Virus record (IMG/VR): IMGVR_UViG_3300002835_000623
Coordinates: 1 to 33,916 of that record
Reading direction: 5' to 3' (one strand)
From: a virus
DNA: 33,916 bases
Part shown: in pieces, positions 4,910-12,998 of the stretch
Layout of the letters: each line of letters begins with the position of its first letter
Numbering within the stretch: position 1 is the stretch's first letter
Made by a program: the position numbers and the translations under genes
Notes under the pieces: generated by a model
Told to the model about the DNA's origin: nothing
Seen by the model: only the letters and a program-made list of their open reading frames with translations
Databases searched by the model: none

Positions 4910-7423
4910 ATGAACAATGAAGAAATGAATGAACGGACGGACGAAACAATTAATTTATCCAATGCAAGGTCAAAGCATTGGAATCGGATACCTGTGTCAT
5001 TAATGAATGAAAGATGCTGGTTAATTGGTGCAAATGAAGCCGATATTACAAAAGCAGGCAAGCGTCCATGTACAATTGACCATTTGGGTAATTTAGTCCC
5101 TGCAAGTATCAAACTAAAACATGATTGGTTAAGTTATGAAGAAGCGGTTATTTATGCTGATTCAAATGATTTAAACGTGGGTATTGTATTGCATCCAGAT
5201 TTAAATATTGCTGTGATTGATTTAGATATTAAAGATAAGACATCATCCGAAGTTAAATCAGAGATTCACAATTTAATAAAAACATTTGATTCCTACACTG
5301 AATTATCATCAAGTGGTAAAGGATTCCACATTTACTTAAAAACGGAGATGCAGATTTCAGGTGTGCATCCTCGCAATTTCCCAATCCCTATTGAAATATA
5401 CACTAAAGATAGGTTTATGCTGTGTACGGGCAATGAAATAGTTATTGATGATTCCATGAATGTGATTGAATTATCTGACACATCACCTAGTTCAATGCGA
5501 AAGTTACTTCACTATCGTGAACCACAACTCGATAAATTACTATCTCTCATTGGTGTTGACAAAAATAATTGTGCCAATTTAATTGAAGTTGCTCCCGACT
5601 CATCTGATGACGATGTGTTGTCATTAATCTATAGTTCCGCATGGGGTGTGAAGTTTGTTGAACTAGGTGATTTACCACATTCAGTGGACTTTTCACAATA
5701 TGGATATCCTAGCTGTAGTGAAGTTGATATTTATTTAATTGGCATTATTTGTCGTCACACTGAGTCTAATTCACAAGTCAGACGATTATTTCGTACATTA
5801 ACTGTCGCTAATCGAGATAAGCATATAAGGGGTGATTACCATATCAATTTATGTATTAGTAAAGCACGATATTCAATTGAATGTAATCGTGAGGAAATGG
5901 AATTAGCGACTAAAGCCACAACTGAGTTCTTTGAGAATGTGAACAATCGTATTGATTATGAGCGCAATGAGCTTAAGAAACTCACACATAATGTTGAGCA
6001 TTTAGAGTTTGGTGCATATGAATCAACTAATGATTTTAAGGATATGATTCCATTCCCATCAGGCATGGCTGGTGATATGTGTCAATTTATGATTGATATT
6101 GCTCCTCATAAATTGCGCGAAGCTGCGCTCGCAGGAACACTTGCTATGTTATCTGCTATCTGTGGACGACAATGGAATTTTAGTGGTGCTGGACTTAATA
6201 ACTATTATATTGTCATAGCACCAAGTGCTACGGGAAAAGAAACGTCAAGAAGGGGTATAGGTCGCATGGCAGATGTATTATCTGCTGTAGGAGGTGATAA
6301 GTTCTTTGTATTCGACACAATGGCAAGTAAACAGGCATATTTGACATTATTTTCTAAGTCAGAGACAACATCACATTTAATTTTTGTTCCTGAATTCGCG
6401 AAGTATTCCCGTGCATTACGTCAGAAACAGAATACTGTGATGCAAGCAATTTATTCTTTTTGGCTTGAAATCTTTCCTCGTAGTGCGAAAGGGGATGTGA
6501 ATGGCGGTAATAAACGTGCGTCAAGTGATGATTCAATATCGGGCGTTTTATCACCTGCTATGACGTTACTTGGTGACTGTACACCTGATGATTACTATGA
6601 GGGCATAACAGAGGAGATGCAACGAGATGGTTTCTGTAGTCGTTTTGTGAATATTGAATATTTAAGCGGCAAAAAAAGCCTTTCTGATTTCTCTGCGTCA
6701 ATGACTGTTGTGCCTGAAGAACTCGCATTTAACTTTAAAGAATTAGCAAAATATGCATTAGAGTTAAAAGCGAAAGAAGAAGTTATTTCAGTAAATATAT
6801 CCCCTGAAATCATTATGCAGGTTAAATCATTTGAACAATATACCGTTGATATGATTAATCGCACAATGGATGAGCGATATAGGCAGCCTTTCAATCGCTG
6901 TTACCTAAAGATAATGACCGTTGCATCATTACTTGCTATTACTCGCAATATGTTTGCACCTGTGATAAGCCTTGAAGACTTCAACTGGGCGAAAGGGTTA
7001 ATCATGCGAGATGTGTACAATATTATCTCAAAACTTGATGAAGGTACATTTGGTACATCGGATACCAATAACACAAAACTCGTATTAGGTGAGATTAGAC
7101 GTTGCCTAACACCTATTAATCGTACTGAATTCGAGAAAAATAGATTCAATGATTTACTTGATAAAGGTATTGTCCCTCGTAGTATTCTACAAACTCGATT
7201 AGCATCGAGAGCGAATTTCAAACGGGATGGTATCTCCGCAGATAAACTGCTTGATAGCGTCCTAGATGATTTTGCTAAAAATGGTTGGCTTATTAAGATT
7301 GATAAAAGCAACCGCATTGAATGGTATACCAAAGCCAAATATACGGGTAAGTATACTGGCTTGGCATACATTATTTTAGATTCCCATCGTTTTCAAAAAG
7401 AGGTTAAAAATGAAATTAAATAA
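4910..7423 (+). CDS. Primase-helicase (AEP prim-pol domain plus DUF3987-like helicase)
   Basis: 837 residues. It makes primers and unwinds DNA at the phage fork. The N-terminal domain is of the archaeo-eukaryotic primase type: IDLD (103-106, metal-binding Asp pair), SSSGKGFHIY (133-142) and a conserved EIYTKDRFM...TG (162-173). A linker follows, then a P-loop ATPase of the DUF3987 type with Walker A APSATGKET (437-445) and a downstream LLGDCTPDDYYEGI...GFCSRF segment typical of that family. The C-terminal region after about 700 looks like a small winged-helix part. ATG sits 8 nt after AAGGAG. It follows the two RHH-like genes and the iteron array, which supports a role in origin firing. Catalysis is inferred from motifs. 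Confidence 0.85.
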   Translation: MNNEEMNERTDETINLSNARSKHWNRIPVSLMNERCWLIGANEADITKAGKRPCTIDHLGNLVPASIKLKHDWLSYEEAVIYADSNDLNVGIVLHPDLNIAVIDLDIKDKTSSEVKSEIHNLIKTFDSYTELSSSGKGFHIYLKTEMQISGVHPRNFPIPIEIYTKDRFMLCTGNEIVIDDSMNVIELSDTSPSSMRKLLHYREPQLDKLLSLIGVDKNNCANLIEVAPDSSDDDVLSLIYSSAWGVKFVELGDLPHSVDFSQYGYPSCSEVDIYLIGIICRHTESNSQVRRLFRTLTVANRDKHIRGDYHINLCISKARYSIECNREEMELATKATTEFFENVNNRIDYERNELKKLTHNVEHLEFGAYESTNDFKDMIPFPSGMAGDMCQFMIDIAPHKLREAALAGTLAMLSAICGRQWNFSGAGLNNYYIVIAPSATGKETSRRGIGRMADVLSAVGGDKFFVFDTMASKQAYLTLFSKSETTSHLIFVPEFAKYSRALRQKQNTVMQAIYSFWLEIFPRSAKGDVNGGNKRASSDDSISGVLSPAMTLLGDCTPDDYYEGITEEMQRDGFCSRFVNIEYLSGKKSLSDFSASMTVVPEELAFNFKELAKYALELKAKEEVISVNISPEIIMQVKSFEQYTVDMINRTMDERYRQPFNRCYLKIMTVASLLAITRNMFAPVISLEDFNWAKGLIMRDVYNIISKLDEGTFGTSDTNNTKLVLGEIRRCLTPINRTEFEKNRFNDLLDKGIVPRSILQTRLASRANFKRDGISADKLLDSVLDDFAKNGWLIKIDKSNRIEWYTKAKYTGKYTGLAYIILDSHRFQKEVKNEIK

Positions 7424-7793
7424 ATACCCTAAAGAATTAGAATCACACATCCCATTCAATCAAAAAAGATTGGGTCAATATATGCATTTTACCAATGCAA
7501 AGGAAATGTTTAAATATAGCAATAGGTCATTCAATAAAGATAAATTACAACTTACTAATATTTTTGAATATGAAAAAGAACGGATTCAGTATTTAATACA
7601 TGACACAAGTGTTTATTCTCAATATTCATTATATGTTGATTTTTCAAAATATTTATCTTGGTTAAGTAATTATGACGTCAATATACTGTGTCGTATGTTA
7701 GCTCTATTTTTAATTGAATATGGTTATGAGGTGAAGTATTCAAAAGAAACAAACGTCCTTCACATCTCATGGGATGCCTATGAAATAGAATAA
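7410..7793 (+). CDS. Unknown protein (127 aa)
   Basis: Overlaps the end of the primase-helicase by 14 nt and has its own AAGAGG ribosome-binding site, so it is translationally linked to it. The protein is rich in Tyr, Ser, Asn and Lys with no Walker, zinc or membrane motif. It may be an accessory factor of the helicase, but only its position says so. A terminator-like hairpin follows. Confidence 0.6.
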   Translation: MKLNKYPKELESHIPFNQKRLGQYMHFTNAKEMFKYSNRSFNKDKLQLTNIFEYEKERIQYLIHDTSVYSQYSLYVDFSKYLSWLSNYDVNILCRMLALFLIEYGYEVKYSKETNVLHISWDAYEIE

Positions 7794-7820
7794 CCACCGC
7801 ACTCCTTGCCAAACCCAAAT

Positions 7821-7862
7821 AATCCCTCCAGACCTTGTGATACCTGTGTTTGAAGGGATTTT
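7821..7862 (+). terminator. Weak terminator after the replication operon
   Basis: AATCCCT (7821-7827) pairs with AGGGATT (7854-7860) followed by TTTT. The loop is long (26 nt), so strength is uncertain, but it sits between the end of one operon and the promoter of the next. Confidence 0.4.
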
Positions 7863-7885
7863 GTGTATTCAGGTATCAATTATTT

Positions 7886-7921
7886 TTGACAAGAACGTAA
7901 AAAAGATTATAATAGCGTCAA
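7886..7921 (+). promoter_or_regulatory. Promoter P1 of the shared TTGAC/GTCAA type
   Basis: TTGACA (7886-7891), 16-nt spacer, TATAAT (7908-7913), then GTCAA at 7917-7921. The spacer holds AACGTAAAA, also seen in P4. A near-consensus promoter. Confidence 0.8.
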
Positions 7922-7946
7922 CTTAAATGAATTACGGAGAAACGAG

Positions 7947-8108
7947 ATGAACGATATATTCACTTACGAAGAATTTGTGCAAAGCATGACACTAGAACAA
8001 ATTCAAGGCTGGGCGTACGAAGGAGTCAGATTATCTGACTTATACAAAGAATACCTTGAATTACAAGAAGAACCACAATCAAACTATCGCCCAGAGTGGG
8101 CATATTAA
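7947..8108 (+). CDS. Small acidic unknown protein (53 aa)
   Basis: Starts MNDIFTYEEF 10 nt after CGGAGA, as the first gene after promoter P1. It is acidic and mostly helical, with several aromatic residues (WAYEGV, YKEYLEL) and a PEWAY end. No family recognised. Small acidic early phage proteins often bind host enzymes, which is general knowledge and not a claim for this one. Confidence 0.6.
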   Translation: MNDIFTYEEFVQSMTLEQIQGWAYEGVRLSDLYKEYLELQEEPQSNYRPEWAY

Positions 8109-8132
8109 TTAATTTTTACTGGAGAGATAAAA

Positions 8133-8555
8133 ATGATTGCAATTACAAGAACCGAAACCTATTCATGGGACGCAGCTCAAGACATTTCACGCGAAGAAGC
8201 CATTTTATTTATGAATGCTCTTCGTCAACAGTTAACTATTAAGTCAACTTTAATCACAGACATGATGGACTTACCATTCCATGTGTCACCTTCTATGCAA
8301 TTTGGTAATTATGACACAGCAGAACAAAAGCTCACTGTGGCACAAAAAGCGCAAGGATGGCGTTTACCGTTAATTGAAGAAATCACCATGTTATATAACT
8401 GCAATGACAATAGATTCCTAGCCGATAGCACTGTGTACTGGGCAGGTAACCTCAATTCTCGTGGAGATGCATGGGTTTATGACACAGGATCTTGTGAACC
8501 ATATGAAGAAAACAAAACAAATAATTCGTACTTCTTCTACATTTGTGATAAATAA
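8133..8555 (+). CDS. DUF1566/Lcl-like domain protein (140 aa)
   Basis: The C-terminal half reads GWRLPLIEEITMLYNC...VYWAGNL...AWVYDTG...YFFYICDK (about 86-140), which follows the DUF1566 (Lcl C-terminal) pattern of GWRLP.IEEL, YWS, AW and a final Y..C. That fold is lectin-like. There is no signal peptide, so it seems cytoplasmic. Starts after CTGGAGAG, in the same operon as the previous gene. Possible role: binding or structural decoration; unknown in phages of this type. Confidence 0.6.
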   Translation: MIAITRTETYSWDAAQDISREEAILFMNALRQQLTIKSTLITDMMDLPFHVSPSMQFGNYDTAEQKLTVAQKAQGWRLPLIEEITMLYNCNDNRFLADSTVYWAGNLNSRGDAWVYDTGSCEPYEENKTNNSYFFYICDK

Positions 8556-8557
8556 AT

Positions 8558-8593
8558 TTGACAACAACATCAAATACGAATAATATACGTCAA
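8558..8593 (+). promoter_or_regulatory. Promoter P2 of the shared TTGAC/GTCAA type
   Basis: TTGACA (8558-8563), 17-nt spacer, TAATAT (8581-8586), then GTCAA at 8589-8593. The stretch CGTCAACTTAA after the -10 box is shared with P1, and TTGACAACAAC is shared with P3. Confidence 0.8.
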
Positions 8594-8619
8594 CTTAATT
8601 ATTTTACTGGAGAGCAAAA

Positions 8620-8982
8620 ATGTCATTAAAACCAAATGTTACACAAAAAGACCACGAAATTGAATTCTACATCAACAACACACAAGGCGATTGCATCGCT
8701 TGTGTCAATGCATCATGGTCAGACTATCATGTAAGCATTCCAGCTACATTTGACCATGCAGATGAATCAGAAACCAACACTGATGATTTAAATATTGAGT
8801 TTTATGCAATCTCTGAGGATGAATCATTTGAAGTAAACATTTCAAATGAACAAATTCCTTATGCTATTTATTGGTCAATTGTGGAACACATTGACAAGTA
8901 CGGCAAAGAATATACCGTACCTGACCTTGTGATGTCAGATATCGAAGAATTCTGGGATACCAGTATTTTTCCCGAGCAGTAA
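8620..8982 (+). CDS. Acidic unknown protein (120 aa)
   Basis: First gene after promoter P2, with CTGGAGAG 8 nt from ATG. Strongly acidic, with alternating hydrophobic residues that suggest a beta-rich fold (IEFYINNTQGDCIACVNASW). No catalytic motif or membrane segment. An early DNA-mimic or inhibitor role would fit its charge but is only a guess. Confidence 0.6.
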   Translation: MSLKPNVTQKDHEIEFYINNTQGDCIACVNASWSDYHVSIPATFDHADESETNTDDLNIEFYAISEDESFEVNISNEQIPYAIYWSIVEHIDKYGKEYTVPDLVMSDIEEFWDTSIFPEQ

Positions 8983-9047
8983 TAATTTTAATAATCACGG
9001 TGTGTTTAACCCTAAATGCACCGTTCAGTATAATCGGAGAGATAAAA

Positions 9048-9320
9048 ATGACTGATAAAGAAAAAACAACATGGAAATGGGTAGACTGCTTCACAGACTA
9101 TCAAGATGATGGTAAATGGCTATTAACCTCATTTGAGTATAGAATGACCTCAGGTAAGCATTACTGCTCTGAGCTTAAAACTGTGAACTTTGTGGCTACT
9201 ATGTCCCCTAAAGGCGTAGAATTCACAGCTAGAAAGAATCATTGTGAGTATGATGAATTGAGTGTTGATGAGATGCTCGAATTCATTAAGTTTTATGTTG
9301 AAAAAGAGGGGAGGTTTTAA
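9048..9320 (+). CDS. Unknown protein (90 aa)
   Basis: Starts MTDKEKTTWKW after CGGAGAG at the usual distance; the longer frame to 9000 has no ribosome-binding site. Mixed charge, with a Trp/Phe-rich N-terminal half and an acidic helix at the end. The last codon overlaps the ATG of the next gene by 1 nt (TAATG). Confidence 0.6.
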   Translation: MTDKEKTTWKWVDCFTDYQDDGKWLLTSFEYRMTSGKHYCSELKTVNFVATMSPKGVEFTARKNHCEYDELSVDEMLEFIKFYVEKEGRF

Positions 9321-9967
9321 TGAGAGTATTAGTTGCGTGTGAAGAAAGTCAAACAGTGACAAAAGAATTTAGAAATTTAGGGTATGAAGCATATAGCTGT
9401 GACATAATTCCTTGTTCTGGTGGTCATCCAGAATGGCATTATCAGCAAGATGTGACTGAGCTTTTACAATTGGAATGGGATTTGATTATTGCTCATCCAC
9501 CTTGCACATATTTGACTATTAGTAATAATAGAGCAATGGTAAATGGTTGCAAAACATATACTGCTGAGGAAGGTAAGATATTAAGACAAGATGCTATTGA
9601 TTTTTTTATGCAATTTGCAAATGCTAAATGTGAACGGATTGCAATAGAAAACCCAATCGGCATTATGTCAACTCAATATAAGAAACCTAGCCAAATAATA
9701 CATCCTTGGCAATTTGGACATGAAGCATCTAAGGCAACTTGTTTGTGGTTAAAAGGATTACCGTTACTAAAACCAACTAATATAGTTAGTAAGGGAGAAT
9801 TTTTTGAATGGGTTGATGCAAAAACAGGTAAAGTAAAAAGACAAGCTGCGTGGGATATGGAAGCATTAAAATTACCTAGAGCAGAAAGATCTAAGGTTAG
9901 AAGTAAGACATTTCAAGGTATTGCAGAAGCAATGGCTCTACAATGGGGAGGTTTTAATGGTCACTAA
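9320..9967 (+). CDS. Dcm-like DNA cytosine methyltransferase homologue 1
   Basis: 215 residues. It resembles the phage proteins commonly annotated as DNA (cytosine) methyltransferase: N-terminal MRVLVACEESQTVTKEF (SAM-site-like loop), CDIIPCSGGHPEWH (27-40), then HPPCTYL (59-65), where PPC corresponds to the catalytic PC motif IV, and IAIENPIG (107-114) in place of the ENV motif VI. It is shorter than canonical Dcm enzymes and lacks an obvious target-recognition domain, so activity or a different nucleotide substrate is open. It follows GGGGAGG and overlaps both neighbours' signals. Possible roles: protection of phage DNA from restriction, or base modification. Confidence 0.7.
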   Translation: MRVLVACEESQTVTKEFRNLGYEAYSCDIIPCSGGHPEWHYQQDVTELLQLEWDLIIAHPPCTYLTISNNRAMVNGCKTYTAEEGKILRQDAIDFFMQFANAKCERIAIENPIGIMSTQYKKPSQIIHPWQFGHEASKATCLWLKGLPLLKPTNIVSKGEFFEWVDAKTGKVKRQAAWDMEALKLPRAERSKVRSKTFQGIAEAMALQWGGFNGH

Positions 9968-10133
9968 AGAAAGATTACTGAGAGATTTAGCATCAATGCG
10001 TAACAGCATTGATTCTGACGAAACAAACCGTCTGGTATCATACGAAGCATGGAGCTTAGTTGATTGTGCAATTGCTCAACTAGAAGATGATATTGATACC
10101 ATAATGGTTGAATTAGAGAAGGGGGATTTATGA
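9957..10133 (+). CDS. Small helical unknown protein (58 aa)
   Basis: Starts MVTKERLLRDL inside the end of the methyltransferase gene with the ribosome-binding site GGGGAGG, the same 14-nt context (GGGGAGGTTTTAATG) used by the methyltransferase itself. All-helical and amphipathic, ending VELEKGDL. Overlaps the next ATG by 4 nt. Confidence 0.6.
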   Translation: MVTKERLLRDLASMRNSIDSDETNRLVSYEAWSLVDCAIAQLEDDIDTIMVELEKGDL

Positions 10134-10435
10134 GATACAGCGTATGGAAAAAAGATGGCACCAATGAATACGTTTGCGGTACATACACATATCATTATTT
10201 TACAGATAGCTTTAGCGTAAGCTATATCAAAGAAGATAAAAATATAGATAAGTGGGCATGGTTTGAATTTAAAACTTATGACAATACTAATTTTGGAAGC
10301 TATAAAAATATAGATAAAAGTTTTGATTCATTAAAAAAATGTCATGACTATATTGTTGAACATCACGGTGTTAATTTAAGTTTGCCAACTAACACGGCTG
10401 TCTGCAATGACAGCGCAACTGGAGTAGTAGAATGA
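10130..10435 (+). CDS. Unknown beta-rich protein (101 aa)
   Basis: Starts MRYSVWKKDGTNEY after GGGGGA and continues with alternating Tyr/Phe/Val, which suggests a small beta sheet (GTYTYHYFTDSFSVSYI), then a helix (DSLKKCHDYIVEHH). Coupled to both neighbours by ATGA overlaps. No family recognised. Confidence 0.6.
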   Translation: MRYSVWKKDGTNEYVCGTYTYHYFTDSFSVSYIKEDKNIDKWAWFEFKTYDNTNFGSYKNIDKSFDSLKKCHDYIVEHHGVNLSLPTNTAVCNDSATGVVE

Positions 10436-10599
10436 AAGACATTAGAGTGTATATAGAACAAATCCCTGAAAATTACGTTAGTGATATCAGTATCACTATC
10501 ACTTGTAAAAAATCAGAGTCACACGAAGCTGATGCAATTATAGACTACTTACGCGACATAATTAATATCACATTAAAAAAAGGATTCCACAATGATTGA
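10432..10599 (+). CDS. Small unknown protein (55 aa)
   Basis: Starts MKDIRVYIEQ at an ATG that overlaps the upstream stop (ATGA) after GGAG. Predicted strand-strand-helix. The end overlaps the next gene by 8 nt. Too short for a family call. Confidence 0.55.
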   Translation: MKDIRVYIEQIPENYVSDISITITCKKSESHEADAIIDYLRDIINITLKKGFHND

Positions 10600-10900
10600 A
10601 GATGATGACTTAGGGTTTTACGAATTACTTATTGCAGATGGAGGAGATGTCACCGAGCTTCTATATGCTAATGCTGGTAATGTGGGTGATATTGGAGAAT
10701 TATTGCAGATAGCGGCACAAGAAATTATAAGGTTAAGAAGTATTTGTGTAACGGATAAAGATTATTCATTACTTAGAGATATCGGTGAATATTTACACGT
10801 TGAAGAATACAATGATACAGCTAGAAAATATGCTTTAAATTGTTATTTTGATTTATACGATTCTGTTTTTGAAAAAGTAAAAGGATTGAGCGATGAGTGA
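10592..10900 (+). CDS. Acidic helical unknown protein (102 aa)
   Basis: Starts MIEDDDLGFYELL after AAAGGA. Rich in Asp, Glu and Leu, with no motif. It overlaps the next gene by 8 nt, so the two are probably made together. Confidence 0.6.
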   Translation: MIEDDDLGFYELLIADGGDVTELLYANAGNVGDIGELLQIAAQEIIRLRSICVTDKDYSLLRDIGEYLHVEEYNDTARKYALNCYFDLYDSVFEKVKGLSDE

Positions 10901-11123
10901 TTATAGACTAAGCGCGATTGAAGAAACCAACCGTGACATCATTAAAGCAATATCATTACTGCGCAACCTAGACCATAACTTCTCACACTTAGAAGGTGTG
11001 GGTCATTACCATGCTATTGTGGAATCATGCCGTCAGATACTCGAAACGGTATCAGAAGAACTTGTGCAAACTGTGGTTAGAGAGGATACTAAAAATGAAA
11101 GTCATCACATATCCAATTATTGA
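10893..11123 (+). CDS. Helical unknown protein (76 aa)
   Basis: Starts MSDYRLSAIEETNR within the end of the upstream gene. A likely two-helix protein (residues 5-25 and 34-63) with a His-containing centre (DHNFSHLEGVGHYHAIV). Similar four-helix DUF-type proteins are common in phages, but no name can be given. Confidence 0.55.
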   Translation: MSDYRLSAIEETNRDIIKAISLLRNLDHNFSHLEGVGHYHAIVESCRQILETVSEELVQTVVREDTKNESHHISNY

Positions 11124-11253
11124 ACCTAGGTCAAGCAGCAATGTTTATAAACAATACAGATTTGATTATCTGTGGAAACATATCCGAGCAAGACGTAGAC
11201 CACAAGATGTGCGTATAATTATTGTAAGAGCAAATTATTGGAGAAAGAAATGA
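11095..11253 (+). CDS. Small basic unknown protein (52 aa)
   Basis: Starts MKVITYPIIE at an ATG preceded by AGAGGA, inside the end of the previous gene. Basic (KHIRARRRPQDVRI), with a likely nucleic-acid-binding Arg patch at 31-40. The 1-frame upward extension lacks a ribosome-binding site. It resembles the small basic protein at 11890 in size and charge. Confidence 0.55.
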   Translation: MKVITYPIIEPRSSSNVYKQYRFDYLWKHIRARRRPQDVRIIIVRANYWRKK

Positions 11254-11702
11254 GTGATTTAGATGACAAGATTGAAGAAATAAAAGTAAAAATTTATGAT
11301 TTACAAAAAGATTTAGCCGTCATTATGAATGATGCGGCTAAATCTAAAAAGTGGTCGCCTGTTGGTGGGGATTGGCGAATTTTTAGCTCTGGCAATGTTG
11401 ATGATTGGAATTCTAATGAACATATAAAAAATTTTGGGTATGAACGCCCAACACAACAACAAGCAGAACGCGCAGCAGTTGAGATGCGCAAGTTTAATCG
11501 TTTACTTGCATTGCGAGATGAGCTGTGTGGTGATGATACTGAACTAGGTATATATCATTTTATTTTTCAAAATAGAGATGGGACATATTTTATTGGATAT
11601 TCTGAACAACAAAATTATGAGATTGGTTCAGTTAGATTCACAACAAAAGAATCTGCCCAACGTGCTTGCGATATGTTGAACAGCGGGGAGGTTGAGTTAT
11701 GA
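11250..11702 (+). CDS. Phage protein with coiled-coil N-terminus (150 aa)
   Basis: Starts MSDLDDKIEE after GGAGA; the first 30 residues form a heptad-like helix. The C-terminal part, DGTYFIGYSEQQ...RFTTKESAQRACDMLN, matches a short module often seen at the end of phage proteins of unknown role, where an F.T.E.A..A...LN helix closes the domain. No catalytic residues stand out. The next ATG overlaps its stop by 4 nt. Confidence 0.6.
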   Translation: MSDLDDKIEEIKVKIYDLQKDLAVIMNDAAKSKKWSPVGGDWRIFSSGNVDDWNSNEHIKNFGYERPTQQQAERAAVEMRKFNRLLALRDELCGDDTELGIYHFIFQNRDGTYFIGYSEQQNYEIGSVRFTTKESAQRACDMLNSGEVEL

Positions 11703-11893
11703 GTATTCAATACAAACACAAAAAAACGGGTAACGTTTACTTACTTGAAACTGCGTGTCATGTAAAAATTGATGGCAAGTGGGTTGAAGGAATTGCCTAT
11801 TTTAATTCAAACAGACTTCGTGAAATGTTCGTCACAACTAAAAAAGATTTTTTTAATTCTTTTGAGGAAATCATTGATGAGGAGGAAGTATGA
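11699..11893 (+). CDS. Small unknown protein (64 aa)
   Basis: Starts MSIQYKHKKTGNVYLLE; the YKHKKTGNVY opening recalls small phage proteins of the DUF1653/SH3-like type, with a beta-rich first half and an acidic helical end (FEEIIDEEEV). The resemblance is weak. Coupled at both ends by 4-nt overlaps. Confidence 0.55.
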   Translation: MSIQYKHKKTGNVYLLETACHVKIDGKWVEGIAYFNSNRLREMFVTTKKDFFNSFEEIIDEEEV

Positions 11894-12051
11894 GAGTACG
11901 CCAAAGAGGATTCAATCGCTACGATGTGAAATGGCGCAGTTTTAAATACGCGATGTTTACTAGAGATATGACTATGACGCATATATTTAGAAACGAACGC
12001 CCTTATAAAGTCCATGCGGTGCTAAAAAGAATAGGAGCAATAAGATGGTAA
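11890..12051 (+). CDS. Small basic unknown protein (53 aa)
   Basis: Starts MRVRQRGFNRYDVKWR after GAGGA, overlapping the upstream stop by 4 nt. Highly basic, with Arg/Lys spread throughout and several aromatic residues, so nucleic-acid binding is plausible. Its stop overlaps the start of the next gene by 7 nt. Confidence 0.55.
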   Translation: MRVRQRGFNRYDVKWRSFKYAMFTRDMTMTHIFRNERPYKVHAVLKRIGAIRW

Positions 12052-12323
12052 ATGATTTATATGAAGAAGAAATAAGTAAAGTGATTGGTCAACGTAATGA
12101 ATTGTCTAAACGCTACCTAGCACCACAAAAACGTGAGCCAGCACCTTCGGCACGCGAGATGTATCAAAGAGGTTACGCAGCGGCAGAGCGTGATTTAAAG
12201 CGCGAGCCTTTAAGTGATGAATGGATTAAAGATAATGTACATTTAATTCATCGAGATGTTTCTTTTACAGATTTAGTTCGCAGTATTGAAAAAGCACATG
12301 GCATTGGAGTAAATGATGAATAA
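12045..12323 (+). CDS. Unknown protein (92 aa)
   Basis: Starts MVNDLYEEEI after AGGAG. The centre, PSAREMYQRGYAAAERDLKREP (two parts), is a short helical Ala/Arg segment often found in phage hypothetical proteins. A second helix ends the protein (FTDLVRSIEKAHGI). No function can be given. Confidence 0.55.
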   Translation: MVNDLYEEEISKVIGQRNELSKRYLAPQKREPAPSAREMYQRGYAAAERDLKREPLSDEWIKDNVHLIHRDVSFTDLVRSIEKAHGIGVNDE

Positions 12324-12498
12324 AGAAACTATTTACATTGATGCCGTCACTAAGCTCAATGAACAAGATGCTATTATCAATGAACTGGCTGAACTGCTTA
12401 GTGATGTTTTATATGTTTGGAGAGGATATTCAAATTCAGAAGAATTTGACTTGTATGTAAAAGCAACTGATTATTTAAAAGGATTGAGATATGAATAA
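12316..12498 (+). CDS. Small helical unknown protein (60 aa)
   Basis: Starts MNKETIYIDAV, using the second of two adjacent ATG codons because it lies 8 nt from GGAG. Helical and Leu/Glu-rich (LNEQDAIINELAELLSDVL). Overlaps both neighbours by 8 nt. Confidence 0.55.
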   Translation: MNKETIYIDAVTKLNEQDAIINELAELLSDVLYVWRGYSNSEEFDLYVKATDYLKGLRYE

Positions 12499-12643
12499 AG
12501 AACAAGCACTCCGCATCCTAAAGTTGCTTTCAGGCTTAGAGATGTACGTTTTTATGCAATCTAACGTACCAGACCATCACACTGATGAGCTGATTACGAT
12601 TATTAATGAGTTAACTGATATAGTTTTGGAGAAAAACAAATGA
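12491..12643 (+). CDS. Small helical unknown protein (50 aa)
   Basis: Starts MNKEQALRIL after a GGA-containing spacer, inside the previous gene's end. Two amphipathic helices around SNVPDHH. Like its neighbour it begins MNKE, perhaps a remnant of duplication. Stop overlaps the next ATG by 4 nt. Confidence 0.5.
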   Translation: MNKEQALRILKLLSGLEMYVFMQSNVPDHHTDELITIINELTDIVLEKNK

Positions 12644-12855
12644 GCCACTCAAGCATTAGATTACAAAATAATGAAGTTATTGTTATAAATAACGCAAATG
12701 TCGAATATATGAGCTTTGATATCAAGCACAAAGTGATTCGTTTCTATATGATATCAGGCAAACGAATTGATTTCGGCATATATGAGCATTCTGTGAACCA
12801 GATATTACCTGAAGACTTTGATTCGCTAATACAATACTGGACTGAAGATGAATAA
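12640..12855 (+). CDS. Unknown beta-rich protein (71 aa)
   Basis: Starts MSHSSIRLQNNEVIVI after GGAG. Alternating hydrophobic residues suggest a small beta barrel (NNEVIVINNANVEYMSF). Acidic end. Overlaps the next gene by 8 nt. Confidence 0.55.
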   Translation: MSHSSIRLQNNEVIVINNANVEYMSFDIKHKVIRFYMISGKRIDFGIYEHSVNQILPEDFDSLIQYWTEDE

Positions 12856-12988
12856 GTTAATCACTGCATTAAAAATACCCGTGATACTACTTTACATCTG
12901 CTTATCAATAACCTCTGAAACCCTAATTGCATTGGGGATGTTCATTGAGTTTTTTAGCGATAAGATTTCTGATTTCTTGGAAGACTAA
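12848..12988 (+). CDS. Tiny single-pass membrane protein (46 aa)
   Basis: Starts MNKLITALKIPV with one long hydrophobic segment (about 7-35, interrupted by SITSET) and an acidic end (DKISDFLED). It may be a small inner-membrane protein. One of several such genes in the window. Confidence 0.5.
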   Translation: MNKLITALKIPVILLYICLSITSETLIALGMFIEFFSDKISDFLED

Positions 12989-12998
12989 CGGATAATTT

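Noticed and set aside
4413-5112. Minus-strand frames opposite 4015 and 4910 genes
   Set aside because: Antisense shadows without start signals and overlapping two real genes.
6354-7371. Long minus-strand frames inside the primase-helicase gene
   Set aside because: They lie antisense to a well-supported gene and lack ribosome-binding sites and motifs.
8133-8555. Diversity-generating retroelement target
   Set aside because: Only a loose fold resemblance; no reverse transcriptase, template repeat or variable repeat was seen in the window.
9029-9034. TATAAT directly before the ribosome-binding site of the 9048 gene
   Set aside because: A transcript from it would begin at or after the Shine-Dalgarno, and no acceptable -35 is present.
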